DNA of 19,463 bases from CAWFFV01 sp963814985 (GTDB taxonomy: Bacteria; Chloroflexota; Ktedonobacteria; Ktedonobacterales; Ktedonobacteraceae): assembly GCA_963814985.1 (NCBI GenBank), contig CAWFFV010000098.1, positions 1 to 19,463 of the forward strand, in the 5' to 3' direction. A program made the translations under genes and the position numbers. Positions 1 through 8,301 of the stretch are shown one piece after another (the stretch's first letter is position 1; every line of letters starts with the position of its first letter). A model generated the notes under the pieces. The model did no database searches. It was not told the origin of the DNA and was given only the letters and a program-made list of their open reading frames with translations.

Positions 1-1620
1 TTTCTGGCCGAGCGAATTGTGGCGATTAAACTTCTGCATGCTGCCTACCTGGGATCACAGCATGAACGTGAGAGTTTTATCAAAGAAGCGCAATTTCTCG
101 AAAAGCTCAAACATATGCATATTCTCCCGATCCTGGACGTTGGGATACATAATGGTGTTCCATATCTGGTGACCGAGTATGCTTCCAACAGTTCATTGCG
201 CCACCGCCTCGTCCAGCAAGCTGGCGAACCTTTACCCTTAGCAGAAACATTGCGCATTCTGACACAGATCGGACAGGCGCTTGAATATGCTCACCAGCAC
301 AATATTATTCATCGGGATCTCAAACCAGAGAATATCCTCTTTGATGCCACAGGAAATGTGCTGCTTGCAGATTTTGGGATTGCCGTGATTCTCTCTACGT
401 CCAGTATCCGCCAGATTGATCATACGGGTACGCCCGCCTATATGGCACCGGAGCAATTTCGTGGCATCGTGAGTAAAGCCTGTGATCAGTATGCACTGGG
501 CTGTATGGCCTATGAGTTGCTGACCGGTCGCAGACCATTCATCGCACCTGATTTTTTTGCTCTGGGCTTTTTGCATGCCTCAGAGCCGCCCGTTGTACCA
601 ACACAGTATAATCCACAAATTCCTCCTCATATCGAACAAGCTGTTCTCAAAGCACTGGCGAAACAGCGTGAAGATCGTTACACCGATATATCCGGATTCG
701 TTGCAGCGCTTCATCCTCCTGATGCGTATGCTGTTACCGTTCTTTCTCCCGCACAAGAAATGAAGAAGCACCTCTTCGAACAAAGCAATATCCAGATAAA
801 AATGAACCGCTTTTCAGAAGCATTGATAACCTTTGAAAAAATCGTTCAATTTGACGCAAAAGATGTCCAGGCGCATGCAGGTAAAGGGAGCACATTGCTA
901 AGATTGAACCGTTACAATGAAGCACTTGCCGCATTTGAGTTAGCTCTCCAACTTCAAGCCACATTCTCTGAAGCGTATTGTGGGCTGGGAAAAGCTCTTC
1001 TTGAACTTAATCGTCTTGATGATGCGCTCACAGCCTGCTCTAAGGCTCTTGAACATGATCCAACTTCAGTCGAGGTCCATCTTGTTATGGGACTTGCTTT
1101 TGCATATCTTAGTCGGGAGGAGGAGATGCGTGCTGCCTGTCAAAAGGCTTTAAGCGCTTCTGAACTAGCATTGCAGCAAGCACCCGATAATTTTCATCTT
1201 CATTGGGTGAAGGGCAAAGCACTTAACATTTTAGACCGCTACGAAGAGGCAATTGTCTCTTTTGAGCAAGCTCTTCATCTCAATCCTCATGATGTGGAGG
1301 CTTACAGTGGAAAAGGACGTGCACTATTAGGACTTAAAAGGTATGAGGAGGCTCTGGCATCTTTTGCACAGGCTCTTCAACTCGATCCTAATTATGTCTC
1401 TGCTCATATAAACAAAGGCTGGGCTCTTTGCGAACTCAAGCTATATGGAGAAGCTCTTACATGTGCGAATCAGGCTCTTATGCTCTACCCTTCCCGTGAA
1501 GAAGCTTACAACCTTAAAGGTAATGTGTTTCGTGCGATTGAACGGTATGAAGAAGCCTTCTCAGCCTATGAACGCGCGATCGAACTAAGGCCAACTGAAG
1601 CTATCTACCAATCACAATGA
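1..1620 (+). CDS. Ser/Thr protein kinase with C-terminal TPR repeats (5' end outside window)
   Basis: Hanks-type Ser/Thr protein kinase, cut by the left edge of the window. The frame is open from base 1 and begins inside the kinase N-lobe with VAIKLL, whose lysine (bases 28-30) is the ATP-binding subdomain II lysine, so the true start lies upstream. Later motifs are complete: HRDLKPEN (from base 310, catalytic Asp), ADFG (Asp at 370-372, Mg binding) and MAPEQF (442-456). The kinase domain ends near base 715. From about base 780 the protein is a series of 34-residue TPR units with the usual A/G/Y/A/P pattern, for example RYEEALASFAQALQLDP. No transmembrane helix separates kinase and TPRs, so the protein is probably cytosolic and the TPRs likely bind a partner or substrate. 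The stop at 1618-1620 is probably caused by a net +1 shift near 1609-1612, because TPR coding continues at once in the next frame. The kinase assignment is firm; substrate and signal are unknown. Confidence 0.9.
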   Translation, partial: FLAERIVAIKLLHAAYLGSQHERESFIKEAQFLEKLKHMHILPILDVGIHNGVPYLVTEYASNSSLRHRLVQQAGEPLPLAETLRILTQIGQALEYAHQHNIIHRDLKPENILFDATGNVLLADFGIAVILSTSSIRQIDHTGTPAYMAPEQFRGIVSKACDQYALGCMAYELLTGRRPFIAPDFFALGFLHASEPPVVPTQYNPQIPPHIEQAVLKALAKQREDRYTDISGFVAALHPPDAYAVTVLSPAQEMKKHLFEQSNIQIKMNRFSEALITFEKIVQFDAKDVQAHAGKGSTLLRLNRYNEALAAFELALQLQATFSEAYCGLGKALLELNRLDDALTACSKALEHDPTSVEVHLVMGLAFAYLSREEEMRAACQKALSASELALQQAPDNFHLHWVKGKALNILDRYEEAIVSFEQALHLNPHDVEAYSGKGRALLGLKRYEEALASFAQALQLDPNYVSAHINKGWALCELKLYGEALTCANQALMLYPSREEAYNLKGNVFRAIERYEEAFSAYERAIELRPTEAIYQSQ

Positions 1621-2335
1621 TAAAGGAGTTATTCTCTATAATAATCTTAAGCGGTATGAAGAGGCCCTGGCCGGTTTGAACGAGCCACCCAAATCAACCC
1701 GGCATCAGCTACTTATCACGATAATAAAGGGTTAGCTCTCTCTAATCTTATGCGGTATGAGGAGGCCCTGGCCGCTCATGAACGCGCCATCCAAATCAAT
1801 CCAGCATCCGCCTCTTGCCACAATAATAAAGGAAATGCTCTCAATACCCTCAAGCGATATGAGGAGGCCCTGGCCGCATACAACAGGGCTACACAATTAG
1901 ACCCAACGAACGCTGACTACCACAATAATAAAGGAGATATTCTCCACGATAATCTCAAGCAGTACGAAGAAGCGCTAGTGATGTTTGAACACGCCACACA
2001 ATTAGCTCCAACGAATGCTACTCTACCACAAGAATAAAGGAGTTGCTCTCGGCAGTCTCAAGCGGTATGAGGAAGCGCTGACGGCATATGAACGAGCCAT
2101 ACAATTAGTACCAACGAATGCTGGCTATCACCATTATAAAGGGGCTAATCTCCTCCATAATTTCAAAAAGTATGAAGAGGCACTGGTAGCATGTGAGCAA
2201 GCAAAGAAACTTGATTTTGGCTATACTAAAGCCTATAATGACATGCTTGAGCTTATTTCCAAGTCAAAAGCTACTTCACAGCCTGCAAGCACCGCTCAAA
2301 CAAGTCCATCTAATGACAGGGTCACGGTTCGATAA
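1613..2335 (+). pseudogene. Continuation of the kinase TPR array, broken by frameshifts
   Basis: About seven further TPR units that continue the kinase reading after its stop at 1620. Similarity runs in frame 2 (HNDKGVIL from 1613), moves to frame 1 near 1675 (one base missing between GCCGG and TTTGAA relative to sister repeats), and returns to frame 2 near 2020 (one extra base in ACTCTACCAC). Open pieces are 1750-2037 and 2015-2335. Each unit repeats the core RYEEALAAxERAxQxxPxxA and the nucleotide phrase AATAAAGG, so neighbouring units are close copies and could also recombine. Repairing the three shifts would add about 240 residues to the kinase. The frame-2 reading ends at 2333-2335, overlapping the start of the Clp_N gene by 23 bases. 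The breaks may be sequencing indels or real decay. A separate expressed TPR protein is unlikely, because no convincing ribosome binding site or start was seen for the pieces. Confidence 0.7.
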
Positions 2336-3089
2336 ATTTACCGAGCGGGCACGGAAAGTTCTGAGTCTTGCTCAGGAAGAAGCTCAACGCTTCCAGCATA
2401 ATTATATTGGTACAGAACATCTCCTGCTCGGTCTTGTACGCGAAGGCGAAGGTGTTGCGGCAAAAGTACTGGCAAATCTCGGTGTCGAACTCAATAAAGT
2501 TCGTAGCGCCATAGAATTTATTATCGGTCGTGGTGATCGCATCGTCCTTGGTGAGATCGGTCTAACTCCACGGGCCAAAAAGGTTGTCGAGTTAGCTGTT
2601 GATGAAGCTCGTCGCCTGAATCATCACTATATTGGGACAGAACATCTCCTGTTAGGTTTGGTTCGCGAGGGTGAAGGTATCGCCGCCGGTGTCCTCGAAA
2701 GTCTGGGTGTCAATCTGGAGAAGGTAAGAACGCAAACGATCCAGATACTCAGCCAGTCTGCTATGCCAATGCTCAGTCAACCAGCTACGTCAGCACTGAA
2801 AGAGGCAATGGAGGCTCTGGAAGCCGTTCTGCGTGAGAAAGAGGCCGCTATCCAGCGACAAGAATATGAGTTAGCTGCCGAATTACGTGATCGAGAGGTG
2901 AATTTGCGCGAACGTATCGCTAAGCTACCGCTGGAAGCTCTGAAAGCAGGTCTGGAAGTCGTTCTGCGTGAGAAAGAGGCTGCTATCCAACGACAAGAAT
3001 ATGAGTTGGCTGCTAAATTACGTGATCGAGAGGTGAATTTGCGCAACCTTATCACTAAACCTGAAAATGATTTGCCAAAACCGCAGTAA
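2313..3089 (+). CDS. Clp_N-domain protein with two UVR motifs (ClpC-like N-terminus without ATPase)
   Basis: A 258-residue protein resembling the N-terminal part of ClpC without its AAA+ modules. Residues about 6-145 are a double Clp_N repeat, shown by FDKFTERARKVLSLAQEEAQ, two copies of YIGTEHLLLGLVREGEG and LTPRAKKVVELAVDEARR. Residues about 165-250 carry two UVR-like coiled segments (EKEAAIQRQEYELAAELRDRE) encoded by a tandem DNA duplication with a 135-bp period. In ClpC the N-domain and UVR linker receive substrates and adaptors such as McsB; here no Walker motifs follow, so unfolding activity is not expected. The ATG at 2313 is chosen because it sits just before the family's conserved FDKFTER start, although an upstream in-frame start at 2193 exists. 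No Shine-Dalgarno is visible, and the start lies 23 bases inside the end of the TPR frame. Translation may be coupled, or the domain may once have been fused to the kinase-TPR protein. The domain call is strong; the function is unknown. Confidence 0.82.
   Translation: MTGSRFDKFTERARKVLSLAQEEAQRFQHNYIGTEHLLLGLVREGEGVAAKVLANLGVELNKVRSAIEFIIGRGDRIVLGEIGLTPRAKKVVELAVDEARRLNHHYIGTEHLLLGLVREGEGIAAGVLESLGVNLEKVRTQTIQILSQSAMPMLSQPATSALKEAMEALEAVLREKEAAIQRQEYELAAELRDREVNLRERIAKLPLEALKAGLEVVLREKEAAIQRQEYELAAKLRDREVNLRNLITKPENDLPKPQ
2817..3044 (+). repeat. Tandem duplication encoding two UVR motifs
   Basis: Two near-identical 93-bp copies at 2817-2909 and 2952-3044, offset by 135 bp (45 codons, so the frame is kept). 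Both begin CTGGAAG and end GAATTTGCGC. The few differences are mostly at third codon positions, which suggests a fairly recent duplication kept under selection. Confidence 0.85.
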
Positions 3090-3145
3090 TAGAAATTCAA
3101 ATATAGGAAAGTCTTCTGTAAGGCTGTTAACTTGAGGGGGAAAAT

Positions 3146-4243
3146 ATGAGCAGCGAAGAACATACAAAGCCTGTACGTGTCGGCGTTATCGGCCTGGGCT
3201 TTGGTGGTAAATCCCATTTAAAAGGCTATAAGCGTCTTCCGAACGTAGAAGTGGTTGCTCTGGCTGGTTTTGAAGAGGAAAAATTAGCCTCCCTGGGAAA
3301 AACCTATGAAGTGCCGAACCTGTATCGCAATTATGAAGAGTTACTGGCCTGCGATGGTCTGGATGCCATCAGCATTGGTGTGCCTAATTACTTGCATGCT
3401 CCTATCGCCATTGCGGCCCTTGAGCAAGGGCGACATGTACTCTGTGAGAAGCCTCTGGCACGTTCTGGTGCAGAAGCAGAAGAGATTGTGCAAGCAGCAA
3501 TAAAGGCCAACCGTGTGCTGCAAGTGGTCTTTAATTACCGTACTCGTGGCGACGTCCAGGTTCTTAAACGCTACATCGACGAGGGGTCTCTGGGCCATAT
3601 TTATTATGCCAAGGCATATTGGGTGCGTCGTCGGGGAATTCCGGGGGGGACAATGGGCTCGTGGTTCATCAATAAAGAGATGGCGGGTGGTGGTCCACTG
3701 ATTGATCTGGGTGTACATATGCTTGATATGGCTCTATACCTGTTGGGTGAGCCTGATGTTACAACAGTGAGCGCCTCAACCTATGATGAGCTGGGCAAGC
3801 ATGGTCAAGGCATGAATAAGAATAGCAAGAAATATGGAGCAGGCAGTAGTTTCGAAGTCGAAGATCTGGCAACGGCCTTCTTACGTCTCTCCACCGGTGG
3901 AACGCTCTTGCTAGAAACCAGTTGGGCGACACATAGTAGCGCAAGTGATGATTTTGGTATAGTGTTGTATGGTACCGAAGGGGGAGCGGAAATCAGGGTA
4001 AAAAACTACGGTTGGGAGGATACCCTGCGTATCTATACCGACGTCGCCGATGTGCCTGCCGAGATACACCCAAAAGTTTATCCCGGCGAAGGTCACCAAC
4101 AAGTTGTACGCGAGTTTATTGCAGCAATCACAAACGGCAACTGGTCATTACACAACGGTAGCGAGGGATTACGTCGATCACGTATTATTGATGCTTGCTA
4201 CTCCTCCGCCCAACAAGGACGCGAAGTGGTGATGAATCCATAA
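3146..4243 (+). CDS. Gfo/Idh/MocA-family NAD(P)-dependent oxidoreductase
   Basis: A 365-residue oxidoreductase of the glucose-fructose oxidoreductase / inositol dehydrogenase family, which oxidises or reduces sugars, inositols or related cyclic substrates with NAD(P). The N-terminal Rossmann fold shows GVIGLGFGGKSHLKGY (residues about 12-27), followed by the family hallmark CEKPLA near residue 97, whose lysine is catalytic. The C-terminal domain has GGGPLIDLGVHMLDMALYLLG, in which the aspartate and histidine fit the usual DxGxHxxD active-site motif. The ATG at 3146 follows a strong ribosome binding site (TGAGGGGG at 3133-3140). No signal peptide is seen, so it is cytosolic. The length is typical and the frame is intact. 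The substrate cannot be told from sequence alone. It stands alone between the Clp_N gene and a convergent gene, with no sugar-transport or catabolic neighbours in view. Confidence 0.9.
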   Translation: MSSEEHTKPVRVGVIGLGFGGKSHLKGYKRLPNVEVVALAGFEEEKLASLGKTYEVPNLYRNYEELLACDGLDAISIGVPNYLHAPIAIAALEQGRHVLCEKPLARSGAEAEEIVQAAIKANRVLQVVFNYRTRGDVQVLKRYIDEGSLGHIYYAKAYWVRRRGIPGGTMGSWFINKEMAGGGPLIDLGVHMLDMALYLLGEPDVTTVSASTYDELGKHGQGMNKNSKKYGAGSSFEVEDLATAFLRLSTGGTLLLETSWATHSSASDDFGIVLYGTEGGAEIRVKNYGWEDTLRIYTDVADVPAEIHPKVYPGEGHQQVVREFIAAITNGNWSLHNGSEGLRRSRIIDACYSSAQQGREVVMNP

Positions 4244-4409
4244 CAAAACAAAAATTCAAAAAAGAACAGGAGATGCCTACTGGGGCTTGGATACCCCAAA
4301 ACTACCTGTGGGCCATCCGGCGGCGCGAGAACAAAGAATTCAGGGACTCCCCTTTCCCCGTTCAAGGGCTCAGCCGCCTACGGCGCTTCGCAGGCGTTGG
4401 GGAGATCGA

Positions 4410-4443
4410 ACCTGAAAATTCGTATACCTGGGATGACTCATGA
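4410..4443. repeat. Relic transposon/MITE end related to the element at 18845-19020
   Basis: The end ACCTGAAAATTCG...TGGGATGACTCATGA matches, with a short insertion, both inverted ends of the element at 18845-19020 (shared TCATGAGTCATCCC and TTCAGGT on the opposite strand). A GC-rich block beside it (4371-4396) also matches an internal block of that element (18952-18977) in inverse orientation. No matching second terminal repeat is visible on the left, so this is probably a truncated copy. The rest of 4244-4409 holds no convincing gene. Confidence 0.5.
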
Positions 4444-4455
4444 CTAAAATTTCAT

Positions 4456-4479
4456 GGGAAGAGAGACCTCTCCCCTTTT
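4456..4479 (+). terminator. Possible intrinsic terminator after the Gfo/Idh/MocA gene
   Basis: Stem GGGAAGAG (4456-4463) with CTCTCCCC (4468-4475), loop AGAC, one mismatch, followed directly by TTTT. It lies between two convergent genes, about 210 bases after the oxidoreductase stop and before the end of the minus-strand gene. Confidence 0.45.
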
Positions 4480-4504
4480 CTTGTGAAAATGGTTGCGTAC
4501 ATTG

Positions 4505-5866
4505 CTAGCTATGAATATTTGTTGAGTATGTCAGACTCTTTATAGCATTTTGTACGCAGGAATTGGGTGATTGTGTCAAAGTGCGGTGGAGTTGTTTCCA
4601 TGAGTCATCTGCTGTGAAATGTCCTCCGAAAGGGCCATCGGCCATGGTTCCATAGAAGGAGATAGCCCGCCCCTTGTTTTGACAGGCCCACGCCGTAAGA
4701 TTTGTCCATTCTATGGCCTGGGCGGGGAGGTAAATCTCAGGAATCACAACATGATTTGGAGCACCTGAAGTGATATACCAGAGACTGGCAGCGGTCCATC
4801 CATTAGCCGGGTCAGGATCCACTGAACTGGTTCCACTGGGATCGTCACCGTAGTCAACTATGCGATGCGAGGTTCCCTGATCATAGCCACTCACGAAAGC
4901 TTTGGCAAGGCTAAAATTGGAATAGCCTATCTCGATATCATCCGCTCCTTCTACCGTGATATGCGTGTTTCCTTGAATATGACTGGCTGTTGCATTAACC
5001 AGCAGTGCCCAGGCGAGTCCTGCGGCCTGAAAGCTGGCTTCACTATTGAGTGCGCCAGTGCCTTGATGATAATTGGAGGTGCCGATTGCCACATGGAGGC
5101 TGGTGGCCGCGGTGGTACAACGGTTTGCGCCATCAAGAAATGCATTCACGTTAGCCTGGATTTGATTATCCGATACGAACTGGGCATCAGCAGAGAAGAG
5201 CTTCGTTCCGTATAAGCCACTCTCAAAAGCTGACTGCCCATAATCGAGGACAACCAGACCTGAAGGGCTCTGGGCAGCCTGGCATCCTTCGCTATTGGAG
5301 GTGGTGGCATCAAGAGTTGACTTATACCATGAAGTTGTAGCAGATGGTGGCGTCCCATCCGATCCTGTCACACTACCGACCAGACTGGACCATGTATCCA
5401 GGCTAGCCACACCATCAGCCGCCATACCATGAGCACTCTGGTAGCTTTTCAGTGCACTGGCGGTGGCAGGTCCAAAAGCACCATCGACAGTCAGGGCGGC
5501 CCCATGAACGTTGAGTTGTCGTTGAAGAGCACTGACCTGGCTCCCACTGCTTCCCTGGCTGGAACTGACGATCACGGCCTCCCAGGTTTGCGGACCAACG
5601 ACACCATCGACAGACAAGCCATGGGCGCTCTGGAAATTACTCACTGCACTCTGGGTTCCAGGCCCAAAATCGCCGTCTACGGTCAGGGCAGCTCCGTGAG
5701 CGTTGAGCATAGCCTGCATACTTGCCACGTTTTCCCCACTGGCACCAATGCTGTACGTAGGCCAACTGCGAGCAGCTCCGGCGCTACGTAGATGGGCAAA
5801 TCCTGCTGCGGCAAACAGTACCAGCACTAGTAAGGACATAAGAAAGATTAGAAGCGGTTTTTTCAT
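4505..5866 (-). CDS. Secreted protein with two peptidoglycan-binding domains and an unassigned C-terminal domain
   Basis: A 453-residue exported protein. The start is placed at 5866 (MKKPLL) rather than at an ATG 12 bases upstream, because GGGGAG at 5871-5876 is well spaced for it. Lys residues are followed by a hydrophobic stretch (LLIFLMSLLVLVLFAAAGFA) that fits a signal peptide or membrane anchor. Two PG_binding_1 domains follow, near residues 40-100 and 107-165, each with the pattern LNxHGAALTVDGxFGPxT and a later FQSAHG or YQSAHG; they usually hold proteins on cell-wall glycan. The C-terminal 280 residues (from TSWYKSTLDA) are not recognised. They contain VEGADDIEIGY, IVDYGDD and FYGTMADGP, which loosely suggest a glycosidase-like barrel, but no catalytic motif can be named safely. 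The gene is monocistronic, convergent with the oxidoreductase and divergent from cbbL. It may be a cell-wall hydrolase or a spore/hypha envelope protein. Confidence 0.8.
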   Translation of the reverse strand: MKKPLLIFLMSLLVLVLFAAAGFAHLRSAGAARSWPTYSIGASGENVASMQAMLNAHGAALTVDGDFGPGTQSAVSNFQSAHGLSVDGVVGPQTWEAVIVSSSQGSSGSQVSALQRQLNVHGAALTVDGAFGPATASALKSYQSAHGMAADGVASLDTWSSLVGSVTGSDGTPPSATTSWYKSTLDATTSNSEGCQAAQSPSGLVVLDYGQSAFESGLYGTKLFSADAQFVSDNQIQANVNAFLDGANRCTTAATSLHVAIGTSNYHQGTGALNSEASFQAAGLAWALLVNATASHIQGNTHITVEGADDIEIGYSNFSLAKAFVSGYDQGTSHRIVDYGDDPSGTSSVDPDPANGWTAASLWYITSGAPNHVVIPEIYLPAQAIEWTNLTAWACQNKGRAISFYGTMADGPFGGHFTADDSWKQLHRTLTQSPNSCVQNAIKSLTYSTNIHS

Positions 5867-5901
5867 CGTTCTCCCCATTTTCTGGCTGTGTAATGAGACG
5901 A

Positions 5902-5929
5902 CCTATAGCCTCTCTGCAAGGGGTCTCAA
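5902..5929 (-). promoter_or_regulatory. Candidate promoter of the peptidoglycan-binding-domain gene
   Basis: On the minus strand, TTGAGA (5929-5924) is followed after 16 bases by TATAGG (5907-5902), about 35 bases upstream of the start codon. The match to sigma-70-type consensus is 5/6 and 4/6. Another minus-strand TATAAT lies at 6138-6133 with a poorer -35. Confidence 0.35.
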
Positions 5930-6383
5930 AGCCTGTGGTTCGGCCCACTCCTATCTGGACAACCCGCCACCAGATCATCCCGTCGGCAGATGGCTATGAG
6001 TACCTTTCGACCCATGAGAGCGTCATTCACGGTCCGTACTATGTTGTTCAATTGGCACCTGTGTATCTCTCTCCCATATCGTGCTTAAAGCAGATGCCGG
6101 GGCAAATTGATACAAAATGAACATCAAAATACTAAGATGTATTATAAAGCATGGTAGGGGTTTGATGCAATACCTGAGATTGTTCAAATTAAGGAGAGTC
6201 AAACTTTCATTGAGATGACAACTGGCTATTCCCATGCATATGTGATAAGACAGTAGTTTTATACATTCAATATATAAATCCTACTCTATAGAATTGATAG
6301 CAAACTGCTACTACATCTAATGATTTTCTCATGCTACACTCATCTCGATGAGGGTCTTTCACGCACCAGATGAGGAGAAAATC
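5930..6383. other. Divergent intergenic region between the wall-protein gene and cbbL
   Basis: About 450 bases without a convincing gene; small open frames here lack ribosome binding sites and family signals. The part from about 6110 to 6350 is AT-rich and probably carries the control signals of the carbon-fixation operon. No strong palindrome matching a CbbR (LysR-type) site was recognised by eye. Confidence 0.5.
6294..6321 (+). promoter_or_regulatory. Candidate promoter of the cbbLSX operon
   Basis: TTGATA (6294-6299, 5/6) and TCTAAT (6316-6321, 5/6) are separated by 16 bases, about 60 bases before the cbbL start. A second possible -10 is TACACT with an upstream TG at 6333-6340. Confidence 0.4.
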
Positions 6384-7833
6384 ATGACAATAGAGGCGAT
6401 GTCACAGCAGAAGAGCCGTTGGACATCAGGCGTCATTCCTTACGCTGAAATGGGATACTGGAAACCCGACTATGAACCGAAAGACACAGATATCCTGTGC
6501 GCGTTCCGTATTGTGCCTCAAGAAGGCGTGGAGCCAATAGAAGCGGCGGCGGCAGTGGCCGGCGAGTCTTCTACTGCCACCTGGACCGTTGTCTGGACGG
6601 ACCGTTTGACGGCCTACGAGAACTACCAGGCCAAAGCCTATCAGGTCATTCCTGTTCCAGGCACAGACCAGTATATTGCATACATTGCCTATGATCTGGA
6701 TCTGTTTGAAGAGGGATCAATCGCAAATCTCTCTTCTAGCATTATCGGCAATGTCTTTGGCTTTAAAGCACTGAAAAGTTTACGCCTGGAAGATATGCGT
6801 ATTCCACCCCACTATGTGAAGACCTTTCAAGGGCCGCCCCATGGCATCGTCATGGAGCGCGAGTATCTTGATAAGTATGGTCGCCCTTTGTTGGGAGCTA
6901 CCACCAAACCCAAGCTAGGTCTTTCCGCTCGTAACTATGGTCGTGTCGTCTATGAAGCCCTGCGTGGTGGCCTGGATTTTGTGAAGGATGACGAAAATAT
7001 TAACTCACAGCCCTTTATGCGCTGGCGTGACCGCTACCTCTACTGTATGGAGGCTGTCAACAAAGCTGTTGCCGAGACTGGTGAGATCAAGGGCCATTAT
7101 TTGAACGTCACTGCCGCAACGATGGAAGATATGTATGAGCGTGCCGAGTTTGCCAAAGAGCTGGGAAGTATCATCGTCATGATAGATCTGACCATTGGCT
7201 ACACGGCCATCCAATCCATGGCGAAATGGGCACGCAAGAATGGTCTGATTTTGCATCTGCATCGGGCAGGCCATGGTACCTACACTCGTCAGAAAACCCA
7301 TGGCGTTTCTTTCCGCGTAATTGCCAAATGGATGCGTCTGGCAGGGGTTGATCATATTCATGCTGGTACCGTCGTAGGAAAACTGGAAGGTGACCCGATG
7401 ACGGTTAGAGGTTACTATCAGACATTGCGTTGTACAAAATACGATGCCGATCCCACCCTTGGCCTGTTCTTCGGGCAAGATTGGGCTTCAATGCCCTCTG
7501 TGATGCCCGTCGCCTCTGGTGGTATTCATGCTGGACAAATGCACCAGTTGCTCCATTATCTTGGCGAGGATGTAGTACTACAGTTCGGTGGGGGCACCAT
7601 TGGTCATCCACAGGGCATTGCTGCTGGTGCAACCGCTAATCGTGTTGCCCTGGAAGTTATGATTCAGGCACGCAATGAGGGACGTGACATTCTTCAATGA
7701 GGGACCAGAGATTCTGGAGAAGGCCGCGCAGTGGTGTGGTCCGCTACGGGCTGCACTCGAAGTTTGGAAAGATGTGAACTTCAACTATGCGTCAACCGAT
7801 ACACCTGATGCCATACCAACACCGAACTATTAG
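6384..7833 (+). CDS. cbbL: RuBisCO large subunit, red-type Form I (frame broken near 7689)
   Basis: Ribulose-1,5-bisphosphate carboxylase/oxygenase large chain, which fixes CO2 onto RuBP in the Calvin cycle. The ATG at 6384 has GAGGAG (6372-6377) upstream; an upstream in-frame ATG at 6348 lacks one. All key residues are present: Lys175 and Lys177 (TTKPKLG), Lys201-Asp203-Glu204 (FVKDDEN, carbamylation and Mg), His293 (HLHRAG), His326 (DHIHAG) and loop-6 Lys333 (GKLEGD). The N-terminus (GVIPYAEMGYW) and the block VAGESSTATWTVVWTD match Form IC/ID red-type enzymes. The continuous frame stops at 7698-7700 after 438 residues (GRDILQ), but the family's C-terminus continues one frame over (FNEGPEILEKAAQWCGPL to TPNY, stop 7831-7833). 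Removing one A near 7689 gives RDFFNEGPEIL and a 482-residue chain of normal length. The C-terminal tail is the part that CbbX acts on in red-type enzymes. Whether the indel is real is undecided. Confidence 0.93.
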
Positions 7834-7855
7834 TGTTGCAAGGAGGAATACTAGC

Positions 7856-8286
7856 ATGGCTTTTCACCTGACCCAAGGAACATTTTCTTTCCTGCCTCCT
7901 CTCACAGATGAGGAGATTCGTAAGCAGGTACAATACTGCCTGGACAATGACTGGCCGATCAATGTAGAGTTCACCGACGACCCTCACCCGCGCAATACCT
8001 ATTGGGAGATGTGGGGACTGCCGATGTTCGACGGACAAGATCCCGCCGCCATTCTTTATGAGATCAACGAGTGCCGCAAAGCATACCCACATCACTACAT
8101 TAGAGTCGGCGCCTATGACCGTCAGTAAAGGCCGCCAGACGATCGCGCTCTCGTTTATTGTGAACCGGCCACCTCACGATCCTGGCTTTGCCCTGGCCCG
8201 CCAGGAAGCACATGACCGCAGTCATCCGCTACACATTACGTAGCTATGCAACTGACAAACCTGAAGGTGAGCGTTTCACTGATTAG
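7856..8286 (+). CDS. cbbS: RuBisCO small subunit, red-type (two frame breaks)
   Basis: Small chain of Form I RuBisCO, 22 bases after the large-subunit stop, with a strong AAGGAGG at 7840-7846 before the ATG at 7856. The first 90 residues are intact and typical: LTQGTFSFLPPLTDEEI, then VEFTDDPHPRNTYWEMWGLP and ACRKAYP-like ECRKAYPHHYIRV. The frame then stops at 8126-8128, but the family sequence continues in frame 3 (SKGRQTIALSFIVNRP, from about 8118) and, after about 8220, in frame 1 (VIRYTLRSYATDKPEGERF), ending at 8284-8286. Two single-base insertions, near 8115 and near 8220, therefore account for both breaks and give a chain of about 142 residues. The long C-terminal extension after SFIVNRP is characteristic of red-type small subunits, where it forms a beta-hairpin in the central solvent channel of the hexadecamer. 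The identity is firm; the functional state of this copy depends on whether the indels are real. Confidence 0.88.
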
Positions 8287-8301
8287 CTTTTGAAGGAGAT
8301 G

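Noticed and set aside
2777..3217. Minus-strand open frame opposite the Clp_N/UVR gene
   Set aside because: Its repeated Arg/Ser-rich sequence is the antisense of the duplicated UVR DNA, and the plus-strand protein is clearly real.
5893..6120. Open frame of 75 codons upstream of cbbL
   Set aside because: No ribosome binding site, no family signal, and it lies across the probable promoter region of the divergent gene.
7690..7700. Programmed frameshift in cbbL
   Set aside because: No slippery heptamer or downstream stimulatory structure was seen, and the family is not known for recoding; an indel is simpler.
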